Shown: positions 35,491 through 44,526 of the stretch, in pieces | Position numbering within the stretch: position 1 is the stretch's first letter | How the letters are laid out: the number at the start of each line of letters is the position of its first letter | Assembly (NCBI RefSeq): GCF_038594605.1 | Contig: NZ_JBCFZM010000002.1 | Location: 620,001-684,000, forward strand | From: Alteriqipengyuania bathyomarina_B | GTDB taxonomy: Bacteria > Pseudomonadota > Alphaproteobacteria > Sphingomonadales > Sphingomonadaceae | Direction of reading: 5' to 3' | Length of the DNA: 64,000 nucleotides | The notes under the pieces: generated by a model | Told to the model about the DNA's origin: nothing | Databases searched by the model: none | Seen by the model: only the letters and a program-made list of their open reading frames with translations | Translations under genes and position numbers: made by a program

Positions 35491-35898
35491 TCAGCCGTCT
35501 TTGCGCAAGCCGTCGTGCTTTTCGGTCAGCGGGGCATGGCGCAGGTTGAGCAGGTGGCCGAGCGAGACGAGCGCCACGCCGATCACCGTCAGCACCGCTT
35601 CCTCGACGCCGTGAGGCGCCGCCAGCGCGCCGCCCATGAAGGTGAGCCCGGTCATCGCCACGACGAAGGGGGTGCGGCGCCGATGCCGGACCGCGCCGAT
35701 GCCGATCGCGAGCCCGGCGATGATCGTCGCCGCGGCAAGGCCCCACCAGTGCAGATCGGGCGCGAACAGCCAGCTGCTCGCCACGCCGAGCGAGCCGATG
35801 AGCACGATTGTCAGCAGGCAATGCACCGCGCACAGCGCGGACAGGGCGATGCCCATCGCATCGAGCCTGATGCGATTCGAGAGACTTCGCAGATCCAT
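35491..35898 (-). CDS. MerC-domain membrane protein
   Basis: 135 aa. Four hydrophobic segments. The first has the MerC-like motif LCAVHCLLT, with a cysteine pair that could bind a metal. The tail has HAPLTEKHD. MerC proteins bring Hg(II) into cells, but isolated MerC homologues are often called mercury-resistance without evidence, and no mer operon lies nearby. Its start was chosen at ATG 35898. It may be co-transcribed with thiS. Confidence 0.7.
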   Translation of the reverse strand: MDLRSLSNRIRLDAMGIALSALCAVHCLLTIVLIGSLGVASSWLFAPDLHWWGLAAATIIAGLAIGIGAVRHRRRTPFVVAMTGLTFMGGALAAPHGVEEAVLTVIGVALVSLGHLLNLRHAPLTEKHDGLRKDG

Positions 35899-36027
35899 GT
35901 ACCGCCAGATATGTGATGTTGTTTCATTTTGCAAGGACTGTGAGAGCACCAATTCGATGCAAGTTGTTCAACTGCAATGCAGCTTTGCGCGCTTGCAAGT
36001 TTTCGCGCCAATACGCATTCATGCGCA

Positions 36028-37098
36028 ATGACCGCAGCCTCACTCCAAGGATCGCACGATTCCGCGCACAGCCGTGCCCGCCCCGGCTGGCTCGCGTGGT
36101 GGCTGGTGATCGTTGCGGCGATGGTCGTGCTGATCGTCGCGGTCGGCGGGATCACCCGGCTGACCGAATCGGGCCTGTCGATCACCGAATGGAACGTCGC
36201 ATCGGGCGTCCTGCCGCCACTGAGTGAGCAGGCGTGGCAGGCGGAATTCGCGAAGTACCAGGCCACGCCCGAATACCGGCTCGAAGCGGGCCCTGCGGGC
36301 ATGACGCTGGCCGATTTCAAGGCGATCTTCTTTTGGGAGTGGTTCCACCGGCTGATGGGCCGCGCGATCGGTCTCGCCTTCGCACTGCCGCTGGCCTTCG
36401 CGTGGGTGCGCGGCTGGATTCCCCAAGGTTATCGCAGCCGCCTGATCGCGCTGCTCGGGCTGGGCGGGTTGCAGGGCGTGTTCGGGTGGCTGATGGTCCG
36501 CTCGGGGCTCGGCGGCGAGATGACCGATGTGAGCCATTTCTGGCTCTCGATTCATCTCTGCACTGCCCTCATCACATTGGCAGGCCTCGTCTGGACCGCG
36601 CTCGACCTGCATGCGCTCGACCGGGATAGCGCCGCACGCCCTGCCATCCTGCGCCCGCTCGCCATCGGCGCGAGCCTCGGCCTGTTCGTGCAGGTTTTGC
36701 TGGGCGCGTGGGTCGCGGGGCTCAATGCGGGGCTGGCGTCGGACACCTGGCCCCTGATGCAGGGGCGCATCCTGCCCGAAGCAAACATGTCGCGCGGGCT
36801 GTTCTGGGCGGTGACCCAGGATCCCTTCCTGCTCCACTTCCTCCATCGCTGGTTCGCGTGGATTGCCTTCGCCGCGTTGCTGGCGCTCGGCTGGAAAGCG
36901 CTGGCGCGCGAGAACAATGCGGGCAAGGCGCTGATCGGCCTCGCGACTGGGCAGGTGCTGCTCGGTATCGTCACCGTCATCAGCGGAGTGTCGTTGTGGA
37001 TCGCGGTCGGGCACCAGGTCACCGGTGCGCTGCTGGTCGCCGCGACTGCTGCCTCGGCCCATGCGATTGGCGGGCGAGGCCCCGCTACCAGGGCATGA
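36028..37098 (+). CDS. ctaA: Heme A synthase (COX15/CtaA)
   Basis: 356 aa. Converts heme O to heme A for aa3-type oxidase. About eight transmembrane helices. Histidine-containing motifs: GGITRLTESGLSITEW, WEWFHRLMGR (heme-ligand His), WLSIHLC, FLHRWFAW and GHQVTGALL. Start at the ATG after the promoter-less gap; upstream in-frame Met codons look unnatural. cutA overlaps its end by ATGA. Confidence 0.94.
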   Translation: MTAASLQGSHDSAHSRARPGWLAWWLVIVAAMVVLIVAVGGITRLTESGLSITEWNVASGVLPPLSEQAWQAEFAKYQATPEYRLEAGPAGMTLADFKAIFFWEWFHRLMGRAIGLAFALPLAFAWVRGWIPQGYRSRLIALLGLGGLQGVFGWLMVRSGLGGEMTDVSHFWLSIHLCTALITLAGLVWTALDLHALDRDSAARPAILRPLAIGASLGLFVQVLLGAWVAGLNAGLASDTWPLMQGRILPEANMSRGLFWAVTQDPFLLHFLHRWFAWIAFAALLALGWKALARENNAGKALIGLATGQVLLGIVTVISGVSLWIAVGHQVTGALLVAATAASAHAIGGRGPATRA

Positions 37099-37406
37099 GC
37101 GCACTGATCTACACGGTGTTTGCCAGCCGGGACGATGCCCGTGAGGTCGCGACACGCCTGCTCGACGAGCGTCTGATCGCCTGCGCCAATGTGGTCGGTC
37201 AGGTCGAGGCGCTGTTTGAGTGGGATGGCGAGCGGGGCACCGGCGAGGAAATCGCGGTGCTGTTCAAGACCCATGCCGACCGCCTGGACGCCGCCACCGC
37301 GCGGCTTGAAACGCTGCATCCCTACGATACGCCCGCAATCCTTGGTTGGCGCGCCGACGCGAGCGGCGTGGCCACCTCCGAGTGGCTCGGCGGGCTGGTG
37401 CGATGA
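37095..37406 (+). CDS. cutA: Divalent-cation tolerance protein CutA
   Basis: 103 aa. CutA fold (trimeric ferredoxin-like). Recognisable: VFASRDDAREVATRLLDERLIACANV, VLFKTHADRL and HPYDTPAILGW. Length is typical. CutA is linked to copper tolerance, but its real role is unclear. Translationally coupled to ctaA and to the next gene (ATGA). Confidence 0.92.
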   Translation: MSALIYTVFASRDDAREVATRLLDERLIACANVVGQVEALFEWDGERGTGEEIAVLFKTHADRLDAATARLETLHPYDTPAILGWRADASGVATSEWLGGLVR

Positions 37407-38122
37407 TGGCGGCGATTGAGCGCCGCGGCGTGCTTGCAGCGATCGGTGCCCTGTCGCTCTTTCCCGTGTGGGCGCGCCTTACGGCAGCCGAGGTCGTGGG
37501 AGACTTCATTCTTGCGCGCACGGTGCGCCGCAGCCTCGCCGATGGCCGGCATATCGAGGCGGCGCGCGAGTTTGCGGTGTCCTTCGTACCCGAGGCCAGC
37601 GGGAAGACGCTGGTCACCGGTACGCAGATCTCCGTGCGCGTCGAGGCACCGCCCGCGTTGGAAGCGCTCGCCCGGATCGAGGAGCGCCGCAAGGAGGATG
37701 GCTTTTTTCCCCTGCGGCTCGATGGGAGCGGGCTGATCATGCCAACGGCGGACAAGGAGCTGTTTTCCGAACTTCCCGAGGCGGTGGCCTCGGCTGCGCT
37801 GGCCTATGCCCGCGAACGCTCTGCCGGGCTGGAGGCTGCCGCCGCATCGTGCCAGTTCATCGCCGATCTGTCGGACCGCAGCCATCACTGGCTCACCCTG
37901 ATGCCGCGCGACCTGTTCTTTCCCGAACCGCGCGACCGCCGTGTCAGCCGCGAGATCGAGCTTGCCGATGGCACGAATGGCGTGATCCGGATGCGCGAAA
38001 CCGCGCAGGCCGATCCGGCCACGGGCCTGCTCGGCTCCTTCAGCCGCGAGGCGGAGACCGCCACGCAAACCCTGTCGCGTACGGGCAGCGAAATCTGGAC
38101 GCTCGCCCGCACGGTATCATAA
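37403..38122 (+). CDS. Hypothetical secreted or anchored protein
   Basis: 239 aa. Hydrophobic N-terminus (RRGVLAAIGALSLFPVWARL) that could be a signal or anchor. No motif recognised in the mature part, which is predicted mixed alpha/beta and has one cysteine (AASCQFI). It is co-translated with cutA by ATGA. A link to copper-related genes ctaA/cutA is only positional. Confidence 0.55.
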   Translation: MMAAIERRGVLAAIGALSLFPVWARLTAAEVVGDFILARTVRRSLADGRHIEAAREFAVSFVPEASGKTLVTGTQISVRVEAPPALEALARIEERRKEDGFFPLRLDGSGLIMPTADKELFSELPEAVASAALAYARERSAGLEAAAASCQFIADLSDRSHHWLTLMPRDLFFPEPRDRRVSREIELADGTNGVIRMRETAQADPATGLLGSFSREAETATQTLSRTGSEIWTLARTVS

Positions 38123-38150
38123 TACCTCTTCGCTAACCCGCATGATTGCT

Positions 38151-38179
38151 TGACTTGAGGGCGGTCGCGACGCATTAGC
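38151..38179 (+). promoter_or_regulatory. Sigma70-type promoter for rplM-rpsI
   Basis: TTGACT, 17-base spacer, CATTAG, with a leader of about 80 bases to the rplM start. Good -35 and reasonable spacing; strong candidate. Confidence 0.55.
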
Positions 38180-38263
38180 GCGCTCCACGTCCGGGACGAG
38201 CGAATCTGCATAAGCGCGTTTCCCCTGCCCGGCGAGACCCCGAATTCCAAGGGAAAGATAGCC

Positions 38264-38743
38264 ATGAAGGCGCTCAGCAAGATGACCCGGTCGATCAAGC
38301 CGGCCGAGGTCGAAAAGAACTGGTATGTGATCGATGCGGAAGGCCTCGTTGTGGGCCGCCTCGCCGCGATCATCGCGAATCACCTGCGCGGCAAGCACAA
38401 GCCGAGCTACACCCCGCACGTCGATTGCGGCGATCACGTGATCGTCCTCAACGCGGACAAGGTGAAGTTCACCGGCCGCAAGATGGGCAACAAGAAGTAT
38501 TACAAGCACACCGGCTATGCCGGCGGCATCAAGGAAACCACGCCTGCGAAGATCCTCGAAGGCAAGTTTCCCGAGCGCGTGCTGGAAAAGGCTGTCGAGC
38601 GGATGATCCCGCGCGGTCCGCTGGGCCGTCAGCAGATGAAGGCGCTGCACCTGTATGCCGGCACCGAGCATCCGCATGACGGGCAGAAGCCCGAGACGCT
38701 CGACGTCGCTTCGATGAACCGCAAGAACAAGGCTCTCAGCTAA
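38264..38743 (+). CDS. rplM: 50S ribosomal protein L13
   Basis: 159 aa. L13 motifs are clear: WYVIDAEGLVVGRLAA, HVDCGDHVIVLNADKVKFTGRK, HTGYAGG, and AVERMIPRGPLGRQQMKALHLYAG. Start after GGGAAAG. It forms the usual pair with rpsI, joined by a one-base overlap (TAATG). Confidence 0.98.
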   Translation: MKALSKMTRSIKPAEVEKNWYVIDAEGLVVGRLAAIIANHLRGKHKPSYTPHVDCGDHVIVLNADKVKFTGRKMGNKKYYKHTGYAGGIKETTPAKILEGKFPERVLEKAVERMIPRGPLGRQQMKALHLYAGTEHPHDGQKPETLDVASMNRKNKALS

Positions 38744-39291
38744 TGGCCGACGACAAGAACCAGAACGAGCAGCAGAGCGCTCAGAACACCGAAAGCGTGC
38801 GCGATCTTGCCGATCTCGGCAACATCGCCGGTGATGCTCCCGAAGCCGATGCCGCAGTCGTGGCCGAAAGCACCGCGCCGCTGCGCGAGCAGGAGCTCGA
38901 CCAGTATGGCCGCGCCTACGCCACCGGTCGTCGCAAGGATGCGACCGCGCGCGTCTGGATCAAGCCCGGCAAGGGCACGATCACGATCAACGGCAAAGAG
39001 CAGGAGACATACTTCGCCCGCCCGACGCTGCGCCTCGTGATCAACCAGCCGTTCGCGATCACCGATCGTGAAGGTCAGTACGACGTCATCGCCACGGTTC
39101 GCGGCGGTGGCCTGTCGGGCCAGGCCGGTGCGGTGAAGCACGGCATCGCCCAGGCGCTGACCAAGTACGAGCCGGCGCTGCGCAGCACCATCAAGTCCGC
39201 CGGATTCCTGACCCGCGACAGCCGCGTTGTCGAGCGCAAGAAGTACGGCCGTGCCAAGGCACGTCGTAGCTTCCAGTTCAGCAAGCGTTGA
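38743..39291 (+). CDS. rpsI: 30S ribosomal protein S9 with long N-terminal extension
   Basis: 182 aa against about 130 in E. coli. The conserved core starts near residue 56 (GRAYATGRRKDATARVWI) and ends with the basic RRSFQFSKR. The first 50 residues are acidic and unstructured (DDKNQNEQQ, EADAAVVAE). Start overlaps rplM stop. A terminator hairpin follows. Confidence 0.97.
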   Translation: MADDKNQNEQQSAQNTESVRDLADLGNIAGDAPEADAAVVAESTAPLREQELDQYGRAYATGRRKDATARVWIKPGKGTITINGKEQETYFARPTLRLVINQPFAITDREGQYDVIATVRGGGLSGQAGAVKHGIAQALTKYEPALRSTIKSAGFLTRDSRVVERKKYGRAKARRSFQFSKR

Positions 39292-39335
39292 TTGCGGCTG
39301 GGCGCTAAGCTACAGCGATCTTCGATCACCAGGAG

Positions 39336-39364
39336 GGGCGGTGCCGCAAGGCGCCGCCCTTTTT
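39336..39364 (+). terminator. Intrinsic terminator after rpsI
   Basis: GGGCGGTGCC, loop GCAA, GGCGCCGCCC, then TTTTT. Ten base pairs with one G-T wobble, followed by a T-run. Confidence 0.85.
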
Positions 39365-39419
39365 GTTTGGGCGGGTGCTGGCGCTAGCCTTGCAGGGCAC
39401 GCGATGCTCCACGGACCCA

Positions 39420-39465
39420 ATTTTACCCGGGTCTTATTGACATTGATTTTACCCGGGTTAAATAG
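39420..39465 (+). promoter_or_regulatory. Promoter with two identical ACCCGGGT operators
   Basis: Two exact 13-base copies of ATTTTACCCGGGT at 39420-39432 and 39446-39458, 26 bases apart. Each includes the palindrome ACCCGGGT. Between them is TTGACA (39437-39442), and 17 bases later AAATAG (39460-39465). The second copy fills the spacer and the first lies just upstream of the -35. A dimeric repressor binding both is a likely reading. Confidence 0.6.
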
Positions 39466-39495
39466 CCACTCCAATTCTCTTGGAGGGCAAGTACC

Positions 39496-40017
39496 ATGGC
39501 ATCCAGCGTTACCGCTTTTGCGGCGGGCAAGAAAATCGCGGCGGGCGAACCTGGCGAGGTGGCCGGAACCATCGCGAAACTTCTGGCCGAACATGATGGC
39601 ACGATCCTCGTTTTCGAGGACGAGACCGGGCGCGTGTCCGATCTCGATTATCGCGCGACCAAGGCTTCCAGTGCCGGCCGCCCGAAACTGGGGGTGCAGG
39701 CGCGCGAGGTGACGCTGCTTCCGCGCCATTGGGAATGGCTCTCCAGCCGACCGGGCGGGGCATCTGCGGAATTGCGTCGCCTTGTCGAGGCCGCTCGGAA
39801 AGCCGGCAAATCGGACAGGGAACGGCAAGACGCGGCCTATCGCTTCATGCAGGCCGCATGCGGCGATCTGCCCGGTTACGAAGAAGCGTTGCGCGCGCTC
39901 TATGCGCAGCGGCAGCGCGATTTCCGCGCCATCGTGGACCATTGGCCACCAGACTATGCACGTTACATCGCCAGTCTGCTCGGAACCGAACCGGCTCAAA
40001 CAGGAGACGACTCATGA
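39496..40017 (+). CDS. DUF2239 family protein
   Basis: 173 aa. It matches the DUF2239 pattern: VTAFAAGKKIAAG start, DETGRVSDLDYR, GRPKLGVQAREVTLLPRHWEWL, and QDAAYRFMQAACGDLPGYEEALRALYA. Function unknown. Start after GGAGGG with 8-base spacing. It is the first gene behind the double ACCCGGGT operator and is coupled to a GFA-family gene by ATGA. Confidence 0.8.
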   Translation: MASSVTAFAAGKKIAAGEPGEVAGTIAKLLAEHDGTILVFEDETGRVSDLDYRATKASSAGRPKLGVQAREVTLLPRHWEWLSSRPGGASAELRRLVEAARKAGKSDRERQDAAYRFMQAACGDLPGYEEALRALYAQRQRDFRAIVDHWPPDYARYIASLLGTEPAQTGDDS

Positions 40018-40406
40018 AGATTGCCAAATGCCGCTGTTCGAGCCTGCGAGCCGAGTGCAAGGGGGATCCTCTGCGGGTTTCGGTTTGCCATTGCGAGGAA
40101 TGCCAGCGCCGGACCGGCAGCGCCTTTGCCGTGCAGGCGCGCTTCCATTGCGATGCCGTCGAAATCACCGGGCCGTCCAAGACTTTCGAACGGATCGCCG
40201 ATAGTGGCAACGTGCTGAGCTATCGGTTTTGCCCGTCTTGCGGATCGACCGTCGCCTACCAGATCAACGCGTGGCCGGACGTGATCGCCATTCCACTGGG
40301 TGCTTTCGAGCAGCAGGATTTTCCCGCCCCGGTTTACTCGGTGTACGAACGTCGCAAGCACCCTTGGGTCACTTTAACCGGGGAAGACATCGAACGTCAT
40401 TTCTAG
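40014..40406 (+). CDS. GFA family protein (glutathione-dependent formaldehyde-activating-like)
   Basis: 130 aa. Zinc-binding cysteines of the GFA/CENP-V fold: CRCSSL, VCHCEECQRRTGSAF, and FCPSCGSTVAY. The family binds Zn through these cysteines; formaldehyde activation is shown for few members, so the reaction is uncertain. Coupled to the DUF2239 gene by ATGA. Confidence 0.85.
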   Translation: MKIAKCRCSSLRAECKGDPLRVSVCHCEECQRRTGSAFAVQARFHCDAVEITGPSKTFERIADSGNVLSYRFCPSCGSTVAYQINAWPDVIAIPLGAFEQQDFPAPVYSVYERRKHPWVTLTGEDIERHF

Positions 40407-40468
40407 TTCGATCGGCCAAAATCGCGCCTTGCTCTCGTACGATCAGGCCTGCCTACCGGCGCAAGCGC

Positions 40469-41323
40469 TCAATTCACCGGCGGATCGGTCCGCGGCACGG
40501 CACCCACCGGCGCGACCGGTTCGCCCTCGTGACGCGGCGGCTGCGCGTCTTCGGGCACGTCGTCGATCTTCATCGCCTCGTCCGGCACGTGCTCGAGATT
40601 GCGGATATGCACCTCGAGCCGCTCGCCGTCCCAGTGCAGTTCGTTGAAGCTCGGCGGGGTCGAGCGCAGCCGCTGCGACAGCGTGCCCGCACCGATCATC
40701 CGGACAGGTCCGTGGGGCGTGTCTTCCATGATGTCGAACGCATCGTGGACATGGCCCGAGAGCACGCCGAGCACATTGCGTTTCGCCAGTTCGGCCAGCG
40801 CTTTCGACCCACCCCGGGTCAGCGCGGTGCCTTGCGTGCCGACTTCGCGAAGCGGATGGTGGACCGTCACCAGCACGCGGGTACCCTTGGGCAGCGCGTC
40901 GATCGCTGCGAGGCATTTGTCGAGCGCGCGGCCCGTGACCCAGCCCTTCGACCAGTTGAAGCGCGGCTGCATCCGCACCGCCGTCTTCAAGGGGACGAGC
41001 GCGATGCCGGGCAGGTCGATCTCCCGCTCCACCACGTCGCGCATTCGCCCGAACCGCTTGTACGGATCGAAGAACCGTTCGATCAGGTTGAAATAGGGCA
41101 TGTCGTGATTGCCAACGTCGAGCGTGACCGGCGCGTCGAGCGTGCCGATCCAGTCCTCGGCAGCACGGAATTCGTGGTGCCGCGCACGCATCGTCAGATC
41201 GCCGGTGATGGCGATCGCAGAAGGGCGCAGCCGCGTGACTTCCGCGGAAAACCAGTCGAGTGCCTCGTTGTTCTCCAGCCCGAAATGGATGTCGCTGACG
41301 TGAAACAGCAAGGTCTCGGTCAT
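40469..41323 (-). CDS. Calcineurin-like metallophosphoesterase
   Basis: 284 aa. The dinuclear metal site is complete: DIHFG, GDLTM, GNHDM, VHHPL and GHVHDAF. The final 30 residues are Pro-rich. Probably a phosphodiesterase or phosphatase; CpdA-like cAMP phosphodiesterases share the fold. Start is ATG 41323, which overlaps the lipid-kinase stop (ATGA), so both are expressed together. Confidence 0.9.
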   Translation of the reverse strand: MTETLLFHVSDIHFGLENNEALDWFSAEVTRLRPSAIAITGDLTMRARHHEFRAAEDWIGTLDAPVTLDVGNHDMPYFNLIERFFDPYKRFGRMRDVVEREIDLPGIALVPLKTAVRMQPRFNWSKGWVTGRALDKCLAAIDALPKGTRVLVTVHHPLREVGTQGTALTRGGSKALAELAKRNVLGVLSGHVHDAFDIMEDTPHGPVRMIGAGTLSQRLRSTPPSFNELHWDGERLEVHIRNLEHVPDEAMKIDDVPEDAQPPRHEGEPVAPVGAVPRTDPPVN

Positions 41324-42180
41324 GGAGCGATCTCCGTTAGCGTGGCGAGCAGGTCGACGGGACACGTATCGAGCGTAAAGGTCACTCGCGTGTCGCCATG
41401 CTCGGGCTCTCCGTCCAGCAGGAGGTCGATCTCTTCGCCACCGGTGCTTTCGACCGAAAGCGTGTCGAACGGCCCGTAGGTATCGTGCGGACCTTCGCGG
41501 AACTCCTGCCGCAGCACAGCCCAGGTCTGGGCCACGAAGTCCGCCCCCGTTCGCGCATGATAGGCGGCCACGTCCATGCCCTCGGCATGCGGGATCAGCT
41601 CGAGGATCGGATAGCCGTCCCGCTCGCCCGCCTCAGGCTCGGCGAGCCGGACCGGAGCGTTGCCCGTCGTATTCTCGATCGCCTTGCCCGCGGCGACCAG
41701 CATCTGCCCCGGATCGCCCGCCCGCAGCGCCTCGCGCACCTCGTTCCAGCTGGTGCCGGGGCCGACCAGCAATCCGGCGAGCGCGAGGCCCTGATCGCAG
41801 CGGATGATCGTGGGGCGCACGCGGTGTGCTTCGCCCTGCGCGAAGGCACGGATCACGTCATGGACGCTCGCATCGCCGTGAATGCGGGTGGTCAGCAGGT
41901 TCTGCGTGCCGCCCGGCAGTGGGAGGACCGCGCCGGTCCAGCCCGCCATGGCGGAAACGACCGCGTTGATCGTGCCATCGCCGCCCAGCGTCACGATGAC
42001 ATCGATCCCGCGCGCCTCCAGCTCGCTTTGCGTCGGGATCGATTCGCGCGGAAAAGTCGTGCGTTCGGCGATGCACAGGCCCGAGCTTTCGCACGCCTCG
42101 TGCAGATCGGAGAGCAGCTCTTCGCGTACGGAGCCGCTGCCTTCGTTGGTGATCAGCCAGATGTCTGTCGGTTTCCCCAT
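41320..42180 (-). CDS. Diacylglycerol/lipid kinase family protein
   Basis: 286 aa. DAGK catalytic domain with the nucleotide-binding VTLGGDGTINAVVSAM motif and the PLPGGTQNLLTTRI segment. Second beta-sandwich domain in the C-terminal half. It may phosphorylate a lipid; the exact substrate is unknown. Co-translated with the phosphodiesterase. Confidence 0.87.
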   Translation of the reverse strand: MGKPTDIWLITNEGSGSVREELLSDLHEACESSGLCIAERTTFPRESIPTQSELEARGIDVIVTLGGDGTINAVVSAMAGWTGAVLPLPGGTQNLLTTRIHGDASVHDVIRAFAQGEAHRVRPTIIRCDQGLALAGLLVGPGTSWNEVREALRAGDPGQMLVAAGKAIENTTGNAPVRLAEPEAGERDGYPILELIPHAEGMDVAAYHARTGADFVAQTWAVLRQEFREGPHDTYGPFDTLSVESTGGEEIDLLLDGEPEHGDTRVTFTLDTCPVDLLATLTEIAP

Positions 42181-42214
42181 GCTCTACAAAGGCTTCGCCA
42201 GCAGGGCGGTTCCG

Positions 42215-43540
42215 CTAGCTGGCCGCATTTGCGCCATCGGGGGCGCCAATTCTTGCGACCAGCAGCTTGTCGATCTTGCGCCCGTCCATATCGACGATCT
42301 CGAACTGCCACCCCTGGTGGGTAAAGACCTCGCCTTCCTCGGGCAGGTGCTTGAGCACCCACAGCGCGAAGCCCGCAGCGGTCGCAAAGTCGCGGTCCTC
42401 GCCGTAATCGAGCGCCAGCCGGTCGCCCAGATCCTCTGCCGAGAGGCTGCCCGAGATCAGCAGCGAGCCGTCGGCCCGCTCGATAACCTCGGGTATCTGG
42501 CCCTGGTCCTTGTCGCTTTCGAACTGGCCGACGATCGCGGTCAGCAGGTCGATCGGGGTCACGATCCCGTCGAGATGGCCGTATTCGTCGTGGACCATCG
42601 CCATCGCCACATCGGCTTGCTGGAGCACGCGTAGCGCATCCATCGCATCGAGCTGGTCGGGCACGACCTCGACCCGCTTGACCATGTCGACCAGCGCAAA
42701 GGGTCCGCCCGAAACCATTGCCGCCAGCACCTCGCGCACCTTGACCACGCCGACGATCCGGTCGGGCGATCCGTCCGCCACGGGCAGCAACGAATGCGGG
42801 CTGTCGGCGAAGGTCCGTTCGATTTCCTCGCGATTCGCGCCCGCGTCGATCCAGTCGACTTCGGTGCGCGGCGTCATCACCTCGCGCACGGGACGGTCGG
42901 CGAGGCGGACCACGCCTTTCAGGATCGCGCTCTGCTCGGCCTCCAGCACGCCGCTACGCGTCGCTTCGGCGAACAGCATCTGCAGTTCCTCGGCCGTAAC
43001 GCTGCTCTGCCCGCCGGGGCGCACGCCGAACAGGCGGACGATCGTGGCGGAGGAGAAATCGAGCAGCCAGACAACCGGAGCGGCAATGATCGCGAGCCAT
43101 TTCATCGGCCGCGCCATCACGATCGCGATCGGCACCGCGACCCGCAGTGCAAGCTGCTTGGGCACCAGCTCGCCGATCACGAGCGTCGCGTAGGTGGTCA
43201 ACGCGATGACCACGGCGAAACCTATCTGCGCACCGCTTTCCGGCGAAAGGCCGAACCACAGCTCCAGCCGCTCTCCGAACGGGCCGCCCAGGCTGGCGCC
43301 CGAATAGGCACCGGCGATGATCCCGACGAGCGTGATGCCGATCTGTACGGTAGAGAGGAACTTGCCCGGGTCGCCGGCCAGATCCAGCGCGGTGGCCGCC
43401 GCACTGCTGCCTGCCTCCGCCTTCGCCTGCAAAGTGGTGGTCTTGGCCGATACGATCGCCAGCTCCGACATCGCGAAGATGCCGTTGAGCACGATCAGCC
43501 CGGCGATGATGATCAGGTCTGTCCAGGGGAAAGGTGTCAC
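42215..43540 (-). CDS. Hemolysin/CorC-type transporter with CNNM and CBS domains
   Basis: 441 aa. DUF21/CNNM transmembrane domain (about 1-195) with LIVLNGIFAMSELAIVSAK, two CBS domains (about 215-335, with REVMTPRTEVDWID and DEYGHLDGIVTPIDLLTAIVG) and the CorC_HlyC domain at the end. Members are linked to Mg/Co efflux. Hemolysis is a historical name and not supported here. Confidence 0.9.
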   Translation of the reverse strand: MTPFPWTDLIIIAGLIVLNGIFAMSELAIVSAKTTTLQAKAEAGSSAAATALDLAGDPGKFLSTVQIGITLVGIIAGAYSGASLGGPFGERLELWFGLSPESGAQIGFAVVIALTTYATLVIGELVPKQLALRVAVPIAIVMARPMKWLAIIAAPVVWLLDFSSATIVRLFGVRPGGQSSVTAEELQMLFAEATRSGVLEAEQSAILKGVVRLADRPVREVMTPRTEVDWIDAGANREEIERTFADSPHSLLPVADGSPDRIVGVVKVREVLAAMVSGGPFALVDMVKRVEVVPDQLDAMDALRVLQQADVAMAMVHDEYGHLDGIVTPIDLLTAIVGQFESDKDQGQIPEVIERADGSLLISGSLSAEDLGDRLALDYGEDRDFATAAGFALWVLKHLPEEGEVFTHQGWQFEIVDMDGRKIDKLLVARIGAPDGANAAS

Positions 43541-43727
43541 GGTGCTTGCCGCGCTAGCATAAAAGTTGCGCCACGCCAGCCGTCATCGACCCAATCCCCT
43601 CACCCATCACACGGGAACTCGTACCAGCGGGGCACGTTAGGGGTGTCTGGCAAGCGTAGGTGGAACGCGAGCCCGAACCGTGTGCGAACACATCGCACCG
43701 TGAAAACGAAAAGAGGGACGACCTACA

Positions 43728-44420
43728 ATGAAAACCCCCCGTATTATTCTCTCCTCGGTTGCCGTTGCGGCACTGGTGAGCACCTCCGCCTGCGTGACCG
43801 ACCCCAATACCGGTGAGCAGAAGGTCAGCCGCACTGCCGCAGGCGGCGTCCTCGGCGGCACGCTCGGCTACCTGCTGGGCGGCCTTATCGGTGGCGACGC
43901 CGCACGCATCATCGGTGCGGGCATCGGCGGCACCGCCGGGGCCGTGATCGGCGACCAGTTCGACGATCAGATCCGCGAACTCGACGAGCAGACCGCTGGC
44001 AGCGGCGTCGATGTCGAGGAAATCGGCGACCAGGAAGCGATCCTCGTCCGCCTGCCCGACGGCGTAACCTTCGCGACCAACTCGGCGAACATCAATCCGA
44101 GTTTCCAGCGCACGCTCGACACGGTGGCGGACAGCATGATCCGCTATCCCAACAGCCTGATCGACGTGTACGGCTTCACCGACACGACCGGCCAGCCGGG
44201 CTATAACCAGGACCTGTCGGAACGCCGGGCACGCGCCGTTGCGGACTACCTCGTCTCGCGCGGCGTCTCGCGCTCGCGCATCGCGACCCGCGGCTATGGC
44301 GAAGACCCGCAATATCTGCGGGTCAACACCGGTGACGGCGTGAACGAGCCGCTCAACCGCCGGGTCGAGATCAAGATCGTTCCGATCAGCGATGCAGAGG
44401 TCAACGCTGCGCGCCGCTAA
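43728..44420 (+). CDS. OmpA-family lipoprotein (YiaD-like)
   Basis: 230 aa. Lipobox (SACV) at about residue 22. Glycine-zipper region (about 40-80, GGVLGGTLGYLLGGLIGG) then an OmpA C-terminal peptidoglycan-binding domain (about 105-220, with FATNSANINPSF, GFTDTTGQPGYNQDLSERRARAVADYL and NRRVEI). Anchors the outer membrane to peptidoglycan. Strong terminator downstream. Confidence 0.93.
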   Translation: MKTPRIILSSVAVAALVSTSACVTDPNTGEQKVSRTAAGGVLGGTLGYLLGGLIGGDAARIIGAGIGGTAGAVIGDQFDDQIRELDEQTAGSGVDVEEIGDQEAILVRLPDGVTFATNSANINPSFQRTLDTVADSMIRYPNSLIDVYGFTDTTGQPGYNQDLSERRARAVADYLVSRGVSRSRIATRGYGEDPQYLRVNTGDGVNEPLNRRVEIKIVPISDAEVNAARR

Positions 44421-44441
44421 GCGGACCGCATGGATCACCGC

Positions 44442-44482
44442 AAAAAAGGGGGCCGGCGCAGCGATGCGTCGGCCCCTTTTTC
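44442..44482. terminator. Bidirectional terminator after the OmpA gene
   Basis: A-run, GGGGCCGGCGCA, loop GCGA, TGCGTCGGCCCC, then TTTTT. 12 pairs with one wobble, A-tract on one side and T-tract on the other, so it works for both this gene and the convergent phosphatase. Confidence 0.88.
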
Positions 44483-44526
44483 GTGTCCTTCAACGCGATG
44501 CGCTGCGGCTGGGCAAGGTGCTTGTC

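Noticed and set aside
35899..36027. Possible Zur or metal-regulator site upstream of the MerC-like gene
   Set aside because: Only a partial, imperfect inverted repeat in an AT-rich stretch; not convincing.
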